Assembly (NCBI GenBank): GCA_029863665.1
Contig: JAOTUX010000009.1
Coordinates: 1-13,306 of the forward strand
Length of the DNA stretch: 13,306 nt
Reading direction: 5' to 3'
Source: Candidatus Nitrosopumilus sp.
Lineage (GTDB): Archaea; Thermoproteota; Nitrososphaeria; Nitrososphaerales; Nitrosopumilaceae
Shown here: positions 1 through 6,467 of the stretch, one piece after another
How positions within the stretch are numbered: the first letter of the stretch is position 1
How the letters are laid out: each line of letters starts with the position of its first letter
The notes under the pieces: generated by a model
What the model saw: the letters and a program-made list of their open reading frames with translations, nothing else
Databases searched by the model: none
Told to the model about the DNA's origin: nothing
Made by a program: the position numbers and the translations under genes

Positions 1-23
1 TTTGAATCTATTGGAATGTACAT

Positions 24-1022
24 TTAATTTGCTTGGGATGTTGCCTTTAATTCATAATCAGGCCAAGTATTGTATAATTCATCAATTTCTTTCATATCTG
101 AGGCTGGAATGTATTCGCCTTTTGTCATTTCAACATAATCGATTATTTCTTCTTCACTGACTACTGTGGGAAATACCGATGCAAATCCTTTTTTTGTCAT
201 GATGAATTTCATTGCTAATTCTGTTATTGTTAATCCATTTCTTTCTGCAATTGGTCTTAACTGTTCTACTTTTTGTAATGATGCTTTAATCCATTCCCCT
301 TTTCTAACTGACCTATGATCTTTTTCATCAATTTTAGTATTTACATTTACTTTTCCTGTTAAGATACCTGATGCTTCAGGTACTCTGACTAAAATTCCAA
401 CATCTTTCTCTACTGCTTTTCTCATCAATTCATTTCCAGGAGTTTGTTCTAAAATATTGTAAACCGTTTGAACTGCACTTACATTTGGTCTATCCATTGC
501 TTCAAGCCCCTCTTGAGTCCAACCAATTGCAGGACCTAATGCAACTTGATATGTTTTGATAGATTCATCTGCTACAAAACTATCAAGCACATTGAAAATA
601 GAATCGTCTCTAATGTGAGCTAATTTTGGATTGTGTAATCCATACATATCTAGATGATCTGTTTGTAGTCTTTCTAAACTATCTCTTAATGCTTTTCTGG
701 TAAAATCTTCATCAAATCTTTGTGTAAGTTCACTATGTCCAATTTGCTCAACTTCTGAAAAATCATAACCATATTTTGTAGATATGACAATTTCGTCTCT
801 CATGTCTTTGAAAACCTCACCTATTAGTTTCTCACTTTTTCCTTTACCATACATGTCTCCTGTTTCAAAAAAGTTAATTCCTAAATCATATGCCTTTCTT
901 AACATTCTTTTTGCTTCATCTTCTTCTATCTTTTTACCCCACCAATCAAGAGCAATAGCCCATGCACCAAAACCTAATTCTGATACTTTGATATCTGTTT
1001 TTCCTAGTTTATTGTAATTCAA
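24..1022 (-). CDS. Aldo/keto reductase family oxidoreductase
   Basis: This is a 332-residue soluble (beta/alpha)8-barrel oxidoreductase of the Tas/YajO-like aldo/keto reductase type, expected to use NAD(P)H to reduce carbonyls; the substrate is unknown. The N-terminus (LGKTDIKVSELGFGAW) is typical. The usual FDTAxxYG motif appears as FFETGDMYGKGKSE at 51-64, so catalytic Tyr is Y58. The catalytic Lys is K83 (ISTKYG) and the His is H130 (YGLHNPK). The position normally held by the catalytic Asp is E53, an unusual but conservative change. The start codon is TTG, preceded by GGAG 6 nt upstream and by a TATA-like TATAAAAA at 1048-1055. It is the last gene of a leftward series and is probably transcribed alone, since 164 nt separate it from the gene before it. 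The family is certain; the role is not. Confidence 0.93.
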   Translation of the reverse strand: MNYNKLGKTDIKVSELGFGAWAIALDWWGKKIEEDEAKRMLRKAYDLGINFFETGDMYGKGKSEKLIGEVFKDMRDEIVISTKYGYDFSEVEQIGHSELTQRFDEDFTRKALRDSLERLQTDHLDMYGLHNPKLAHIRDDSIFNVLDSFVADESIKTYQVALGPAIGWTQEGLEAMDRPNVSAVQTVYNILEQTPGNELMRKAVEKDVGILVRVPEASGILTGKVNVNTKIDEKDHRSVRKGEWIKASLQKVEQLRPIAERNGLTITELAMKFIMTKKGFASVFPTVVSEEEIIDYVEMTKGEYIPASDMKEIDELYNTWPDYELKATSQAN

Positions 1023-1186
1023 TTCGTCTCCTTTAGTTTTGAGTTTGTTTTTATATGTTTCAAAACTACTTTTTCGTCTTAAATTTCATCATTTATGTTT
1101 ATCCAAGATTTGCACTTGTGATATCTGGATTTTAAGGAGAAATTGTATTAATTGACTTTTTTTGCTTTATGAAATTCTTCAATATT

Positions 1187-1861
1187 CTATCCTAAACTAG
1201 AAATCAGCGGTACAATGTCTTTTTTAACACACACAATCATTGGAATGTCGTTTTTGACATATGTTGATACCTGAGTTTCCCTCAAATCCATGATGAGATC
1301 TTGAAAGTCTCTAATATTGTCAACTTCAAATGCCAGCATAAAGTCCTCATCATGAATGCCAAAAGAATATGTTGTGTTTAGTACCACCTGGGGGTATTTT
1401 TTACTCACTTCTATGTGCTCGTCCATTATCTCTTGACGTTTTTCTTTTGGTAGTAGATACCACTCTCTTGTTTTAGTAAATGGATAAACAATTACATTCT
1501 TTTTGGGCTCACTTCCAGTGATAAAACCATGGGCCTTTTGCTCTTGAACATAAAGTGATGGTCGTGTACATGATAAATATGTCATGGATGGAATGATATA
1601 TTTTCCAAATACTGTTTTGTAAATTTTTTCAATAACTATCTGAATCTCTTCAATTGTTTTTGCAGCAAACCAAAACAAAAAGTCTGCATCATCCCTTAAC
1701 CCTAAATTTGAATAACATCTAAATTTTATTCCTGAATTTCTAATTACGTTTTCAACTTCTTTTGCAGATTCATCTTTTGCCAAATCTGCCATCCATCTCC
1801 ACTTTGGATCTACTTTGAAAAATGAGAAATTAAAATAATACTGTTCATTATTTTCTGACAT
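1187..1861 (-). CDS. Chlorite dismutase / HemQ (ChdC)-family haem protein
   Basis: A 224-residue protein of the chlorite dismutase family (dimeric alpha/beta-barrel haem proteins). Members include true chlorite dismutases and HemQ/ChdC, the coproheme decarboxylase. The C-terminal half carries the recognisable block: YPFTKTREWYLLP at 126-138, then MDEHIEVSKKYPQVV at 146-160, SFGIHDEDF at 166-174 and RETQVSTYV near 194. H149 fits the proximal haem ligand, and Y135 lies in the WYLLP motif where ChdC enzymes have a catalytic Tyr. The distal residue, Arg in chlorite dismutases and Gln in HemQ, is Leu161 or Asn162 here depending on a one-residue gap, so neither classical activity can be assumed. 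The ATG start sits 26 nt from a TTTAAATA box, implying a leaderless transcript. Haem or coproheme binding is inferred from the family. Confidence 0.85.
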   Translation of the reverse strand: MSENNEQYYFNFSFFKVDPKWRWMADLAKDESAKEVENVIRNSGIKFRCYSNLGLRDDADFLFWFAAKTIEEIQIVIEKIYKTVFGKYIIPSMTYLSCTRPSLYVQEQKAHGFITGSEPKKNVIVYPFTKTREWYLLPKEKRQEIMDEHIEVSKKYPQVVLNTTYSFGIHDEDFMLAFEVDNIRDFQDLIMDLRETQVSTYVKNDIPMIVCVKKDIVPLISSLG

Positions 1862-1883
1862 ATTTTCTTCAATTTTGAAACCC

Positions 1884-1891
1884 TATTTAAA
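1884..1891 (-). promoter_or_regulatory. TATA box of the chlorite-dismutase-family gene
   Basis: TTTAAATA on the minus strand, centred 26.5 nt before the ATG at 1861. This matches the archaeal TATA-to-start distance and predicts a leaderless mRNA. Confidence 0.6.
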
Positions 1892-1906
1892 CAAAAACTA
1901 GATTCT

Positions 1907-2119
1907 CTATTGTAGAATTTCTATGATCTTCTTTCTAGATTTATGCCCTGATCTTATGTGAACAAGTGAAGTTGACACTCCAAAATGTTTTGCTAATTCT
2001 TTGATGATTCCTTTATTTACTTCTCCGTTGTTTGGTTTTATTTTTATCCCGATATTGATTTGTTCTCCGTTTATTTTTAGAAATTCTTAATGGAATTCTA
2101 CTTGAACTTTGTAAATCAA
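1907..2119 (-). pseudogene. DUF167 (YggU-family) small protein, interrupted by an in-frame TAA
   Basis: Translating the minus strand here gives a DUF167/YggU-like protein of about 70 codons. The recognisable core is NNGEVNKGIIKELAKHFGVS followed by LVHIRSGHKSRKKIIEIL and a TAG stop at 1907-1909. This matches the family pattern GEANKxLIKxLAKxxGV...IxSGxxSRxKxIxI. Reading upstream in the same frame, EFLKINGEQINIGIKIKP leads to a TAA codon at 2087-2089. Just before that lies IYKVQVEFH, which looks like the missing N-terminal strand of the family. The only upstream start is TTG at 2119, directly after another stop, and no ATG lies between the TAA and the conserved core. I infer a nonsense mutation (for example AAA or CAA to TAA) in a once intact gene, or a base-call error. 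It lies 36 nt after sufC and 45 nt before the haem-protein gene. The function of DUF167 is unknown. Confidence 0.72.
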
Positions 2120-2155
2120 TTATTATTTTTGGAAAAATATCTTGTTTAAATTTGA

Positions 2156-2926
2156 TTATGCTGTTTGTTCTAGGACCCACTCATAACCATCTTTTTCTAA
2201 TTTATCTGCAAGACTTGCATCTCCTGTTTTCAACACTTTACCTCTTGCAAATACATGTACAAAATCTAGTTTGTCTAGGAATTTTAGAATTCTGGCATAG
2301 TGGGTAATGACAATTACAGTTGCATCTTTACCTGAAACTTGACTGATAGCTTTTGCAACTGCTTGAACTGCATCAATATCTAATCCTGAATCTGGTTCAT
2401 CCAAAATTGAAATCTTTGGTTTTAGTACTGCCATCTGTAATACTTCTGCACGTTTCTTCTCTCCTCCTGAGAAACCTTCGTTAAGATATCTTGATAGAAA
2501 TTCTTCTTTTAATCCAACTTTTTCTAAATTTTCTTTTAGATATTTCTGAAACTCTCTTACAGTGATGAATACTTCTCTATCATCCCCTTCAAGTGCTTTA
2601 CTTAAAGAATTGTAAGCTGTTCTGAGAAAGTGAGAAAATCCTACTCCTGAAACTTCTGTTGGATATTGGAATCCTAAGAATAGTCCTTTCTTTGCTCTTT
2701 CATCTGCTGTTAAATCTAATATGCTTTCACCATCCAATAAAATATCTCCTTGCGTGACTTCATATTTTGGATGTGCAAGTAATGTATATGCTAATGTACT
2801 TTTTCCTGAACCATTTGGCCCCATAATGGCATGTACCTCTCCAGGTCCTGTTTTTAGATTAACTCCTTTGAGGATCTCTTTTCCTTCTCTTGTTACATGA
2901 AGATCTTTAATTTCTAATACTGCCAT
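2156..2926 (-). CDS. sufC: Fe-S cluster assembly ATPase SufC
   Basis: A 256-residue ABC-type ATPase with all the SufC hallmarks. It has Walker A GPNGSGKST at 36-44, Q-loop Gln87 in FLGFQYPTEV, signature FSGGEKKR at 152-159, Walker B ISILDEPDSGLD at 172-183 with E177, and H-loop His209 in VITHYAR. The QYPxEV segment and the short cytosolic form without membrane partners distinguish SufC from transporter ATPases. SufC binds SufB/SufD and drives assembly of Fe-S clusters on the SufBCD scaffold. No sufB or sufD lies in this window. It begins at an ATG 26 nt from an ATTATATA box and 90 nt after tfb, so it is probably transcribed from its own promoter and apart from tfb. Confidence 0.97.
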   Translation of the reverse strand: MAVLEIKDLHVTREGKEILKGVNLKTGPGEVHAIMGPNGSGKSTLAYTLLAHPKYEVTQGDILLDGESILDLTADERAKKGLFLGFQYPTEVSGVGFSHFLRTAYNSLSKALEGDDREVFITVREFQKYLKENLEKVGLKEEFLSRYLNEGFSGGEKKRAEVLQMAVLKPKISILDEPDSGLDIDAVQAVAKAISQVSGKDATVIVITHYARILKFLDKLDFVHVFARGKVLKTGDASLADKLEKDGYEWVLEQTA

Positions 2927-2948
2927 ATTGCGTTTTGTTTTACTTCTC

Positions 2949-2956
2949 TATATAAT
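2949..2956 (-). promoter_or_regulatory. TATA box of sufC
   Basis: ATTATATA on the minus strand, centred 26.5 nt before the sufC ATG, consistent with a leaderless transcript. Confidence 0.6.
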
Positions 2957-3016
2957 ACAGACGAAATTTAGCTAATCCTAACGTAAACTCTACAATAAAA
3001 TGAAAGGGGGTGGTTG

Positions 3017-3973
3017 TTAATATTTGACCAGAGATGGTCTCAAAGTAATTTTGAGTTTATAGCATGTAAGAATTTCTTTACATCTATTTCTGATAGTAAC
3101 TTCTGTTACTCCTGCAACACTTGAAACATCTCTTTGAAGTACACTTTGCCCAAGCAAGACTGATGCTACATAGAGATATGCTGCAGCAATTCCATTTGGA
3201 GCCTTCCCATCTGCAATGTTACTGTCTTTGGTTTTTTCTGCAATTTCTAAGGCTAATCTCTCAACTCTTACCTCTGTATCTGTCATATTTGCTATCTTTG
3301 AGATGTATTTGTCCATGGTTACTACAGGAGCTGTTAATTGCCCCATCTCCATTACCATGGTTCTGTAATATCTTGCTGCAAGTTTTGTTTTTGATTTAAC
3401 ATCTTTTGGTGAACATATTCCTTGACAAATTTCTTCTAGTGATCGTACAACTTCACATTGTTTACATGCCATGTATATTGTAGCAGCTGTAATACTGACT
3501 ACTGATTTTCCTTTCACATCGACATGTCCATCCAAATTTCTGTATATCATTGAAGCAGTTTCCAACACATTTTTTGAAAGATTTAGACCATCACATGTTT
3601 CTCCCATTTTAGCTAAAACATTTGCTAGTCTTCTTTCTCTTGGTGATGAAACTCGTACTCTTTGTTGCCATTTTCTGAGATTGTGCATTTGGTTTGCAAC
3701 TTCATGGTTGATTGTTTTCCCACCAAAGTCTTTTCCACTAATTGAAATCTCAGTGGTTATTCCCAGATCATGTTGAGAATAAGTTGTTTGTCCTGTTGCT
3801 CTTGCAAGCTTCATTTTGTCTTCAAGATTTGAGCTTATTGTTTCTGGACCATAATCTACAATCTGATCTGCGACTACAACGCCACAACCAGAACAGATTG
3901 TTTCACCATTCTGCATGTCATCTACTAATGTTGATTGACATTCAGGACAGTTCTGTTTTTCTAGTATGTTCAT
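3017..3973 (-). CDS. tfb: Transcription initiation factor B (TFB/TFIIB)
   Basis: A 318-residue archaeal TFIIB homologue that bridges TATA-bound TBP and RNA polymerase. The N-terminal zinc ribbon has C9-x2-C12 and C27-x2-C30 (CPEC...CSGC). A B-reader/linker region follows, then two cyclin folds, roughly residues 110-200 (SPRERRLANVLAKMG... to YYRTMVMEMG) and 210-305. The second fold has the conserved DGKAPNGIAAAYLYVAS segment and a helix-turn-helix (QRDVSSVAGVTEVTIRNRCKEI region) that contacts the BRE element. The ATG overlaps the gar1 stop in an ATGA arrangement, and a GGAG motif lies 9 nt upstream, so translation is probably coupled to gar1. Archaea of this group usually carry several TFB paralogues. 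Which one this is cannot be told from the sequence alone. Confidence 0.97.
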   Translation of the reverse strand: MNILEKQNCPECQSTLVDDMQNGETICSGCGVVVADQIVDYGPETISSNLEDKMKLARATGQTTYSQHDLGITTEISISGKDFGGKTINHEVANQMHNLRKWQQRVRVSSPRERRLANVLAKMGETCDGLNLSKNVLETASMIYRNLDGHVDVKGKSVVSITAATIYMACKQCEVVRSLEEICQGICSPKDVKSKTKLAARYYRTMVMEMGQLTAPVVTMDKYISKIANMTDTEVRVERLALEIAEKTKDSNIADGKAPNGIAAAYLYVASVLLGQSVLQRDVSSVAGVTEVTIRNRCKEILTCYKLKITLRPSLVKY

Positions 3974-4236
3974 TTTTTTCGTCTCCTAATTTTTTGTGTA
4001 TTGACAGGAGATTGTTCATCTGCGAAAACACTTTTGCCCACATATTTTTTTATACTATTTGTTAATGGAGTTGCTGATGCAAATGGTCTTCTTACTGGAC
4101 CAATCAATTCCATTACTTTTGCAACTCTAGTTCCATTTTTGTCACAGAGTATTTGTCCCTCAACTAATTTTTCTGATAGCTGAATGATTACTCTGCCACT
4201 ACCGGCTAGGTGCATTATTTCGCCTACCTCCTGCAA
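3970..4236 (-). CDS. gar1: H/ACA RNP component Gar1
   Basis: An 88-residue Gar1-like RNA-binding protein of the H/ACA ribonucleoprotein, which with Cbf5, Nop10 and L7Ae performs RNA-guided pseudouridylation. The family pattern is visible: VGEIMHLAGSGRVII at 4-18, then GTRVAKVMELIGPVRRPFASATP (central beta-barrel) and YVGKSVF near 65-71, ending in a basic tail QKIRRRKK. The start is TTG at 4236. An internal ATG at 4215 has a GGAGGT 10 nt upstream, but using it would remove the first conserved strand (xxVGEIMH), so I keep TTG. The stop overlaps the tfb start (ATGA). A perfect 7-bp inverted repeat covers the presumed TATA region. Confidence 0.92.
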   Translation of the reverse strand: MQEVGEIMHLAGSGRVIIQLSEKLVEGQILCDKNGTRVAKVMELIGPVRRPFASATPLTNSIKKYVGKSVFADEQSPVNTQKIRRRKK

Positions 4237-4250
4237 TTAAGAATACTAAT

Positions 4251-4268
4251 TATGATATTATTATCATA
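4251..4268. promoter_or_regulatory. Inverted repeat over the gar1-tfb promoter (possible operator)
   Basis: TATGATA - TTAT - TATCATA is a perfect 7-bp palindrome with a 4-nt spacer. Its centre lies about 24 nt before the gar1 TTG start, exactly where the TATA box should be. A dimeric regulator bound here would block TBP. In AT-rich DNA such a palindrome could also arise by chance. Confidence 0.35.
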
Positions 4269-4310
4269 GACTTCTGTCAACTTTACTTTAGCTAAGAGCT
4301 AGATTTGATT

Positions 4311-4610
4311 TTATTTTGATTGTTTGGATCTTTTCATAACTAATTTTTCCGAAATCTTGTCAAGAATTTTTGTCTTAGGAGATCCTTTTGGCAATACCAC
4401 ATATCCTGATCTGACAAAAGGTCTTCTCGGAAATCTTACTTTGTCTTCTGATTCTGTAATTTCAAATCCTGCTGATGTGGTCGCATCTATTAGTTCTTTT
4501 AATGAAGGATCAAAAACACATTTTTCTAATCCTACTCTCCTACCTTTTGATTTTTTTAAATTCTTGTTGAAATAATCCAACCAGATTACGACATGTTCGT
4601 AATCTTTCAT
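4311..4610 (-). CDS. srp19: Signal recognition particle subunit SRP19
   Basis: A 99-residue SRP19, the protein that binds helices 6 and 8 of SRP RNA and prepares the site for SRP54. The N-terminal VVIWLDYFNKNLKKSKGRRV matches the family pattern (IWPxYxDxxxSRxxGRRI). The middle FEITESEDKVRFPRRPFVRSGYVVL carries the RNA-binding loop and final strands, and the tail is Lys/Arg-rich. The length is normal for an archaeal SRP19. The ATG follows the rps8e stop after a single nucleotide, so the two genes are one translation-coupled operon. SRP54, its partner, is at 11433. Confidence 0.95.
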   Translation of the reverse strand: MKDYEHVVIWLDYFNKNLKKSKGRRVGLEKCVFDPSLKELIDATTSAGFEITESEDKVRFPRRPFVRSGYVVLPKGSPKTKILDKISEKLVMKRSKQSK

Positions 4611-4611
4611 T

Positions 4612-4995
4612 TTATTCCTTGAGTAAAATTGCGTTAACTATTCCGTTTTGCCCTGGTCTGGAAACAACTCTACATTTACCTTCCTGTGTTTCTAGTATTG
4701 CCCCTTTTGTAATGATTCCCCGTCTCTTGTAATCGTTGTTTGTAGCATTTTCTAAAACTTTAATGATTTTTGATTTTTTTACTTTTGCTTCTCCTGTTGA
4801 TAAATTAACAAAATCAATTGATTTTAAAGCTGTTTTTTTATTATTTCCACGAATTCGTCTTGTCACTGTTACTTGAGCTCCGTTAATAGCTTCATTTGGA
4901 TATCTATCTGTTTCATACTTTCGTCTAATTCTAAGTGGGTGTCTTCTTCCTCCAGTTGTTTTACTGGTAGCTAAATTTTCTACGGACTTTCTCAC
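4612..4995 (-). CDS. rps8e: 30S ribosomal protein S8e
   Basis: A 127-residue archaeal/eukaryotic-type S8e. The conserved C-terminal part is clear: NATNNDYKRRGIITKGAILE followed by TQEGKCRVVSRPGQNGIVNAILLKE, the family's RRNIITKGAIxETxxGxxRVTSRPGQxGxVNAVLL signature. The basic N-terminus (GGRRHPLRIRRKYETDRYP) fits rRNA contact. The start is GTG at 4995, with a TATAAATT box centred 26.5 nt upstream and no Shine-Dalgarno sequence, so a leaderless transcript is expected. It heads the rps8e-srp19 operon. Confidence 0.97.
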   Translation of the reverse strand: MRKSVENLATSKTTGGRRHPLRIRRKYETDRYPNEAINGAQVTVTRRIRGNNKKTALKSIDFVNLSTGEAKVKKSKIIKVLENATNNDYKRRGIITKGAILETQEGKCRVVSRPGQNGIVNAILLKE

Positions 4996-5017
4996 AAAAA
5001 CTACCCTTAATTACTCT

Positions 5018-5025
5018 AATTTATA
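5018..5025 (-). promoter_or_regulatory. TATA box of the rps8e-srp19 operon
   Basis: TATAAATT on the minus strand, centred 26.5 nt before the GTG start of rps8e. Confidence 0.6.
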
Positions 5026-5062
5026 CAAAACGCAAAAAGTTAGCCTTGAATAAAAAATCTAT

Positions 5063-5641
5063 TTAGTTTAATTCTGTAGTGATCTGAGAGGCAGAATTTA
5101 TCTGCCTCCTACCTGCTGTTTTTCTTACTTTGGAGAATAATCTTTGTTTTAGATCTTCTACATCTCCTTGTATTCCAAAATATTTTTGAAATTTTTCTGT
5201 TGTTGTGTATATTTTCAATCTTCCTACATTTTGGTGATTAATAAAATCTAATTGTCGTAATTCTTTTAGATGTGCATATACGCCAGAACCTCTTGTTTCT
5301 ACTAGTTGTTTTGATGAAATTGGTTGCATATATGCAATGTATGAAAGTGTCTTAAGCGTGGCATTTGGAAGAATGGGTTTTGATGCATATCTTTTCACTG
5401 TAGAACTGTATTCTGGTTTTAATTGCATTACGTATGTTCCTTCAGGGAGTATTGTTACTTCAAGTGCCTTAAACGCAGATTTTGTTTTTTTCATAATGTT
5501 GTTTAGTACTTCCACTGTTTTTGTTCTGGATTCCGTGCCTGATGCTCTGATTAAATCTTCTATTTTGAGAGGTCTACCTGCTGAGTAAAGTGCTGCTTCA
5601 ATTCTTGCTGTTGCTTCATCAATATTTTCAATTCTTGCCAA
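5063..5641 (-). CDS. scpB: Segregation and condensation protein ScpB
   Basis: A 192-residue ScpB, the winged-helix (KITE) subunit of the prokaryotic SMC-kleisin complex. The first winged helix is IEAALYSAGRPLKIEDLIRA (about 14-33) onward. The second begins LPNATLKTLSYIAYMQPISSKQLVETRG (about 91 on) and includes GVYAHLKELRQLDFI. This LxxxTLKTLxxIAxxQPIxxxxLxxxRG pattern is diagnostic of ScpB. The start is TTG; an in-frame TAG lies just upstream and the next ATG is codon 49, so no better start exists. It follows scpA by 51 nt on the same strand, most likely as one operon. No smc gene is in the window. Confidence 0.93.
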   Translation of the reverse strand: MARIENIDEATARIEAALYSAGRPLKIEDLIRASGTESRTKTVEVLNNIMKKTKSAFKALEVTILPEGTYVMQLKPEYSSTVKRYASKPILPNATLKTLSYIAYMQPISSKQLVETRGSGVYAHLKELRQLDFINHQNVGRLKIYTTTEKFQKYFGIQGDVEDLKQRLFSKVRKTAGRRQINSASQITTELN

Positions 5642-5692
5642 TTGTCTATCCCTTCTAAAATCTAGTTAAAGAAATCTTTTCTCCATTTCTGA

Positions 5693-6373
5693 TCAGTTTG
5701 TTAATTCTTCTTTTATTGCAATAATTTTGATGTCCTCTTCAATCTGTTCAAGATCTACTTTTTGATCTCTTGCTAAAAATAATATTGCAAAGAAACATCT
5801 GATTGAATCCACTTCATCTAGATCTGTGATAATGTCTTGAAGTAACCCAAACCCTGTAACTGAAATCTTCTTCATTATTAGATCTTCATATTTTCCAATT
5901 ATGCTTTCAAGTGAAATAAAATATTCCTGGAAATCTGGAGCTTCAATTGGTTCAATTTCTACTTGCTTGTTCCTTCTTGATTGTGGATTTGCGATTGTAC
6001 CAATAAGATTCTGAAGTAATCCCAACAAATCATCTAATGAAACTGGATATGTTGATTCATGTCTATACGGAATGTCAATTAATTCTATATCTACATCTGT
6101 TCTTTGACGCATTGGCTTTCTCTCCATTGCCGCTTTTTGCAATGCAAAAATACTTTCAACTTTCATTCTGTAGATTAATGATGAGGATAATGCTGCCATT
6201 CCTGCTACTTTGAGATCTTTTTTCCCTGATTTTTCGAGAATTTTGATTAATAAATTTAATATTTTAATTAGATCAATTTCCCAAATATCTTTTTTGACAA
6301 CAGCTGAATGTGGACTAAACAGAATATTGATTGGTTCTTGAGATATGCTGTTGGGAGTCTGTGGTTCATTCAC
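5693..6373 (-). CDS. scpA: Segregation and condensation protein ScpA (kleisin)
   Basis: A 226-residue kleisin that links SMC heads and ScpB in the condensin complex. The N-terminal helical domain holds KKDIWEIDLIKILNLLIKIL (27-46) and LKVAGMAALSSSLIYRMKVE (54-73), the ScpA pattern W-x-D-L-x-x-IL...F-x-xAGxxLxxxSxxLRxK. A variable acidic linker follows, then a C-terminal winged helix (GFGLLQDIITDLDEVDSIRCFFAILFLAR onward, about 174-215). The start is GTG, with a TATA-like ATATTATG (6395-6402) centred 25.5 nt upstream. It is divergent from the alcohol dehydrogenase, with about 94 nt between their start codons. Confidence 0.9.
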   Translation of the reverse strand: MNEPQTPNSISQEPINILFSPHSAVVKKDIWEIDLIKILNLLIKILEKSGKKDLKVAGMAALSSSLIYRMKVESIFALQKAAMERKPMRQRTDVDIELIDIPYRHESTYPVSLDDLLGLLQNLIGTIANPQSRRNKQVEIEPIEAPDFQEYFISLESIIGKYEDLIMKKISVTGFGLLQDIITDLDEVDSIRCFFAILFLARDQKVDLEQIEEDIKIIAIKEELTN

Positions 6374-6394
6374 ATGATGACTATATTTTCAATC

Positions 6395-6402
6395 CATAAT
6401 AT
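6395..6402 (-). promoter_or_regulatory. TATA-like box of scpAB
   Basis: ATATTATG on the minus strand, centred 25.5 nt before the GTG start of scpA. It is a weaker match than the other boxes. Confidence 0.4.
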
Positions 6403-6438
6403 CTAATGGCTCTATTTTTTTCTCATTTCCAGTCAACT

Positions 6439-6446
6439 CTTATATT
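6439..6446 (+). promoter_or_regulatory. TATA box of the zinc alcohol dehydrogenase
   Basis: CTTATATT, centred 25.5 nt before the ATG at 6468 but only about 10 nt before the upstream ATG at 6453. The distance favours 6468 as the real start. Confidence 0.55.
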
Positions 6447-6467
6447 GTTAAGATGAAAAATGAATTT

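Noticed and set aside
1023..3990. AGGAGACGAA shared before the aldo/keto reductase and tfb starts, as a regulatory repeat
   Set aside because: It is simply a Shine-Dalgarno GGAG plus a few matching bases; two copies are not enough to call a shared element.
3742..4065. 107-codon open frame antisense to gar1-tfb
   Set aside because: It lies opposite two well-supported overlapping genes, has a low-complexity Leu/Phe-rich translation and no promoter.
4213..4215. Internal ATG of gar1 with a good GGAGGT upstream as the real start
   Set aside because: It would delete the first conserved strand of Gar1; the GGAGGT is explained as coding sequence (QEV). It stays a secondary possibility.
6374..6380. 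ATGATGA directly upstream of scpA, a possible C box on the plus strand
   Set aside because: No D box at a plausible distance; the area is a short divergent promoter region.
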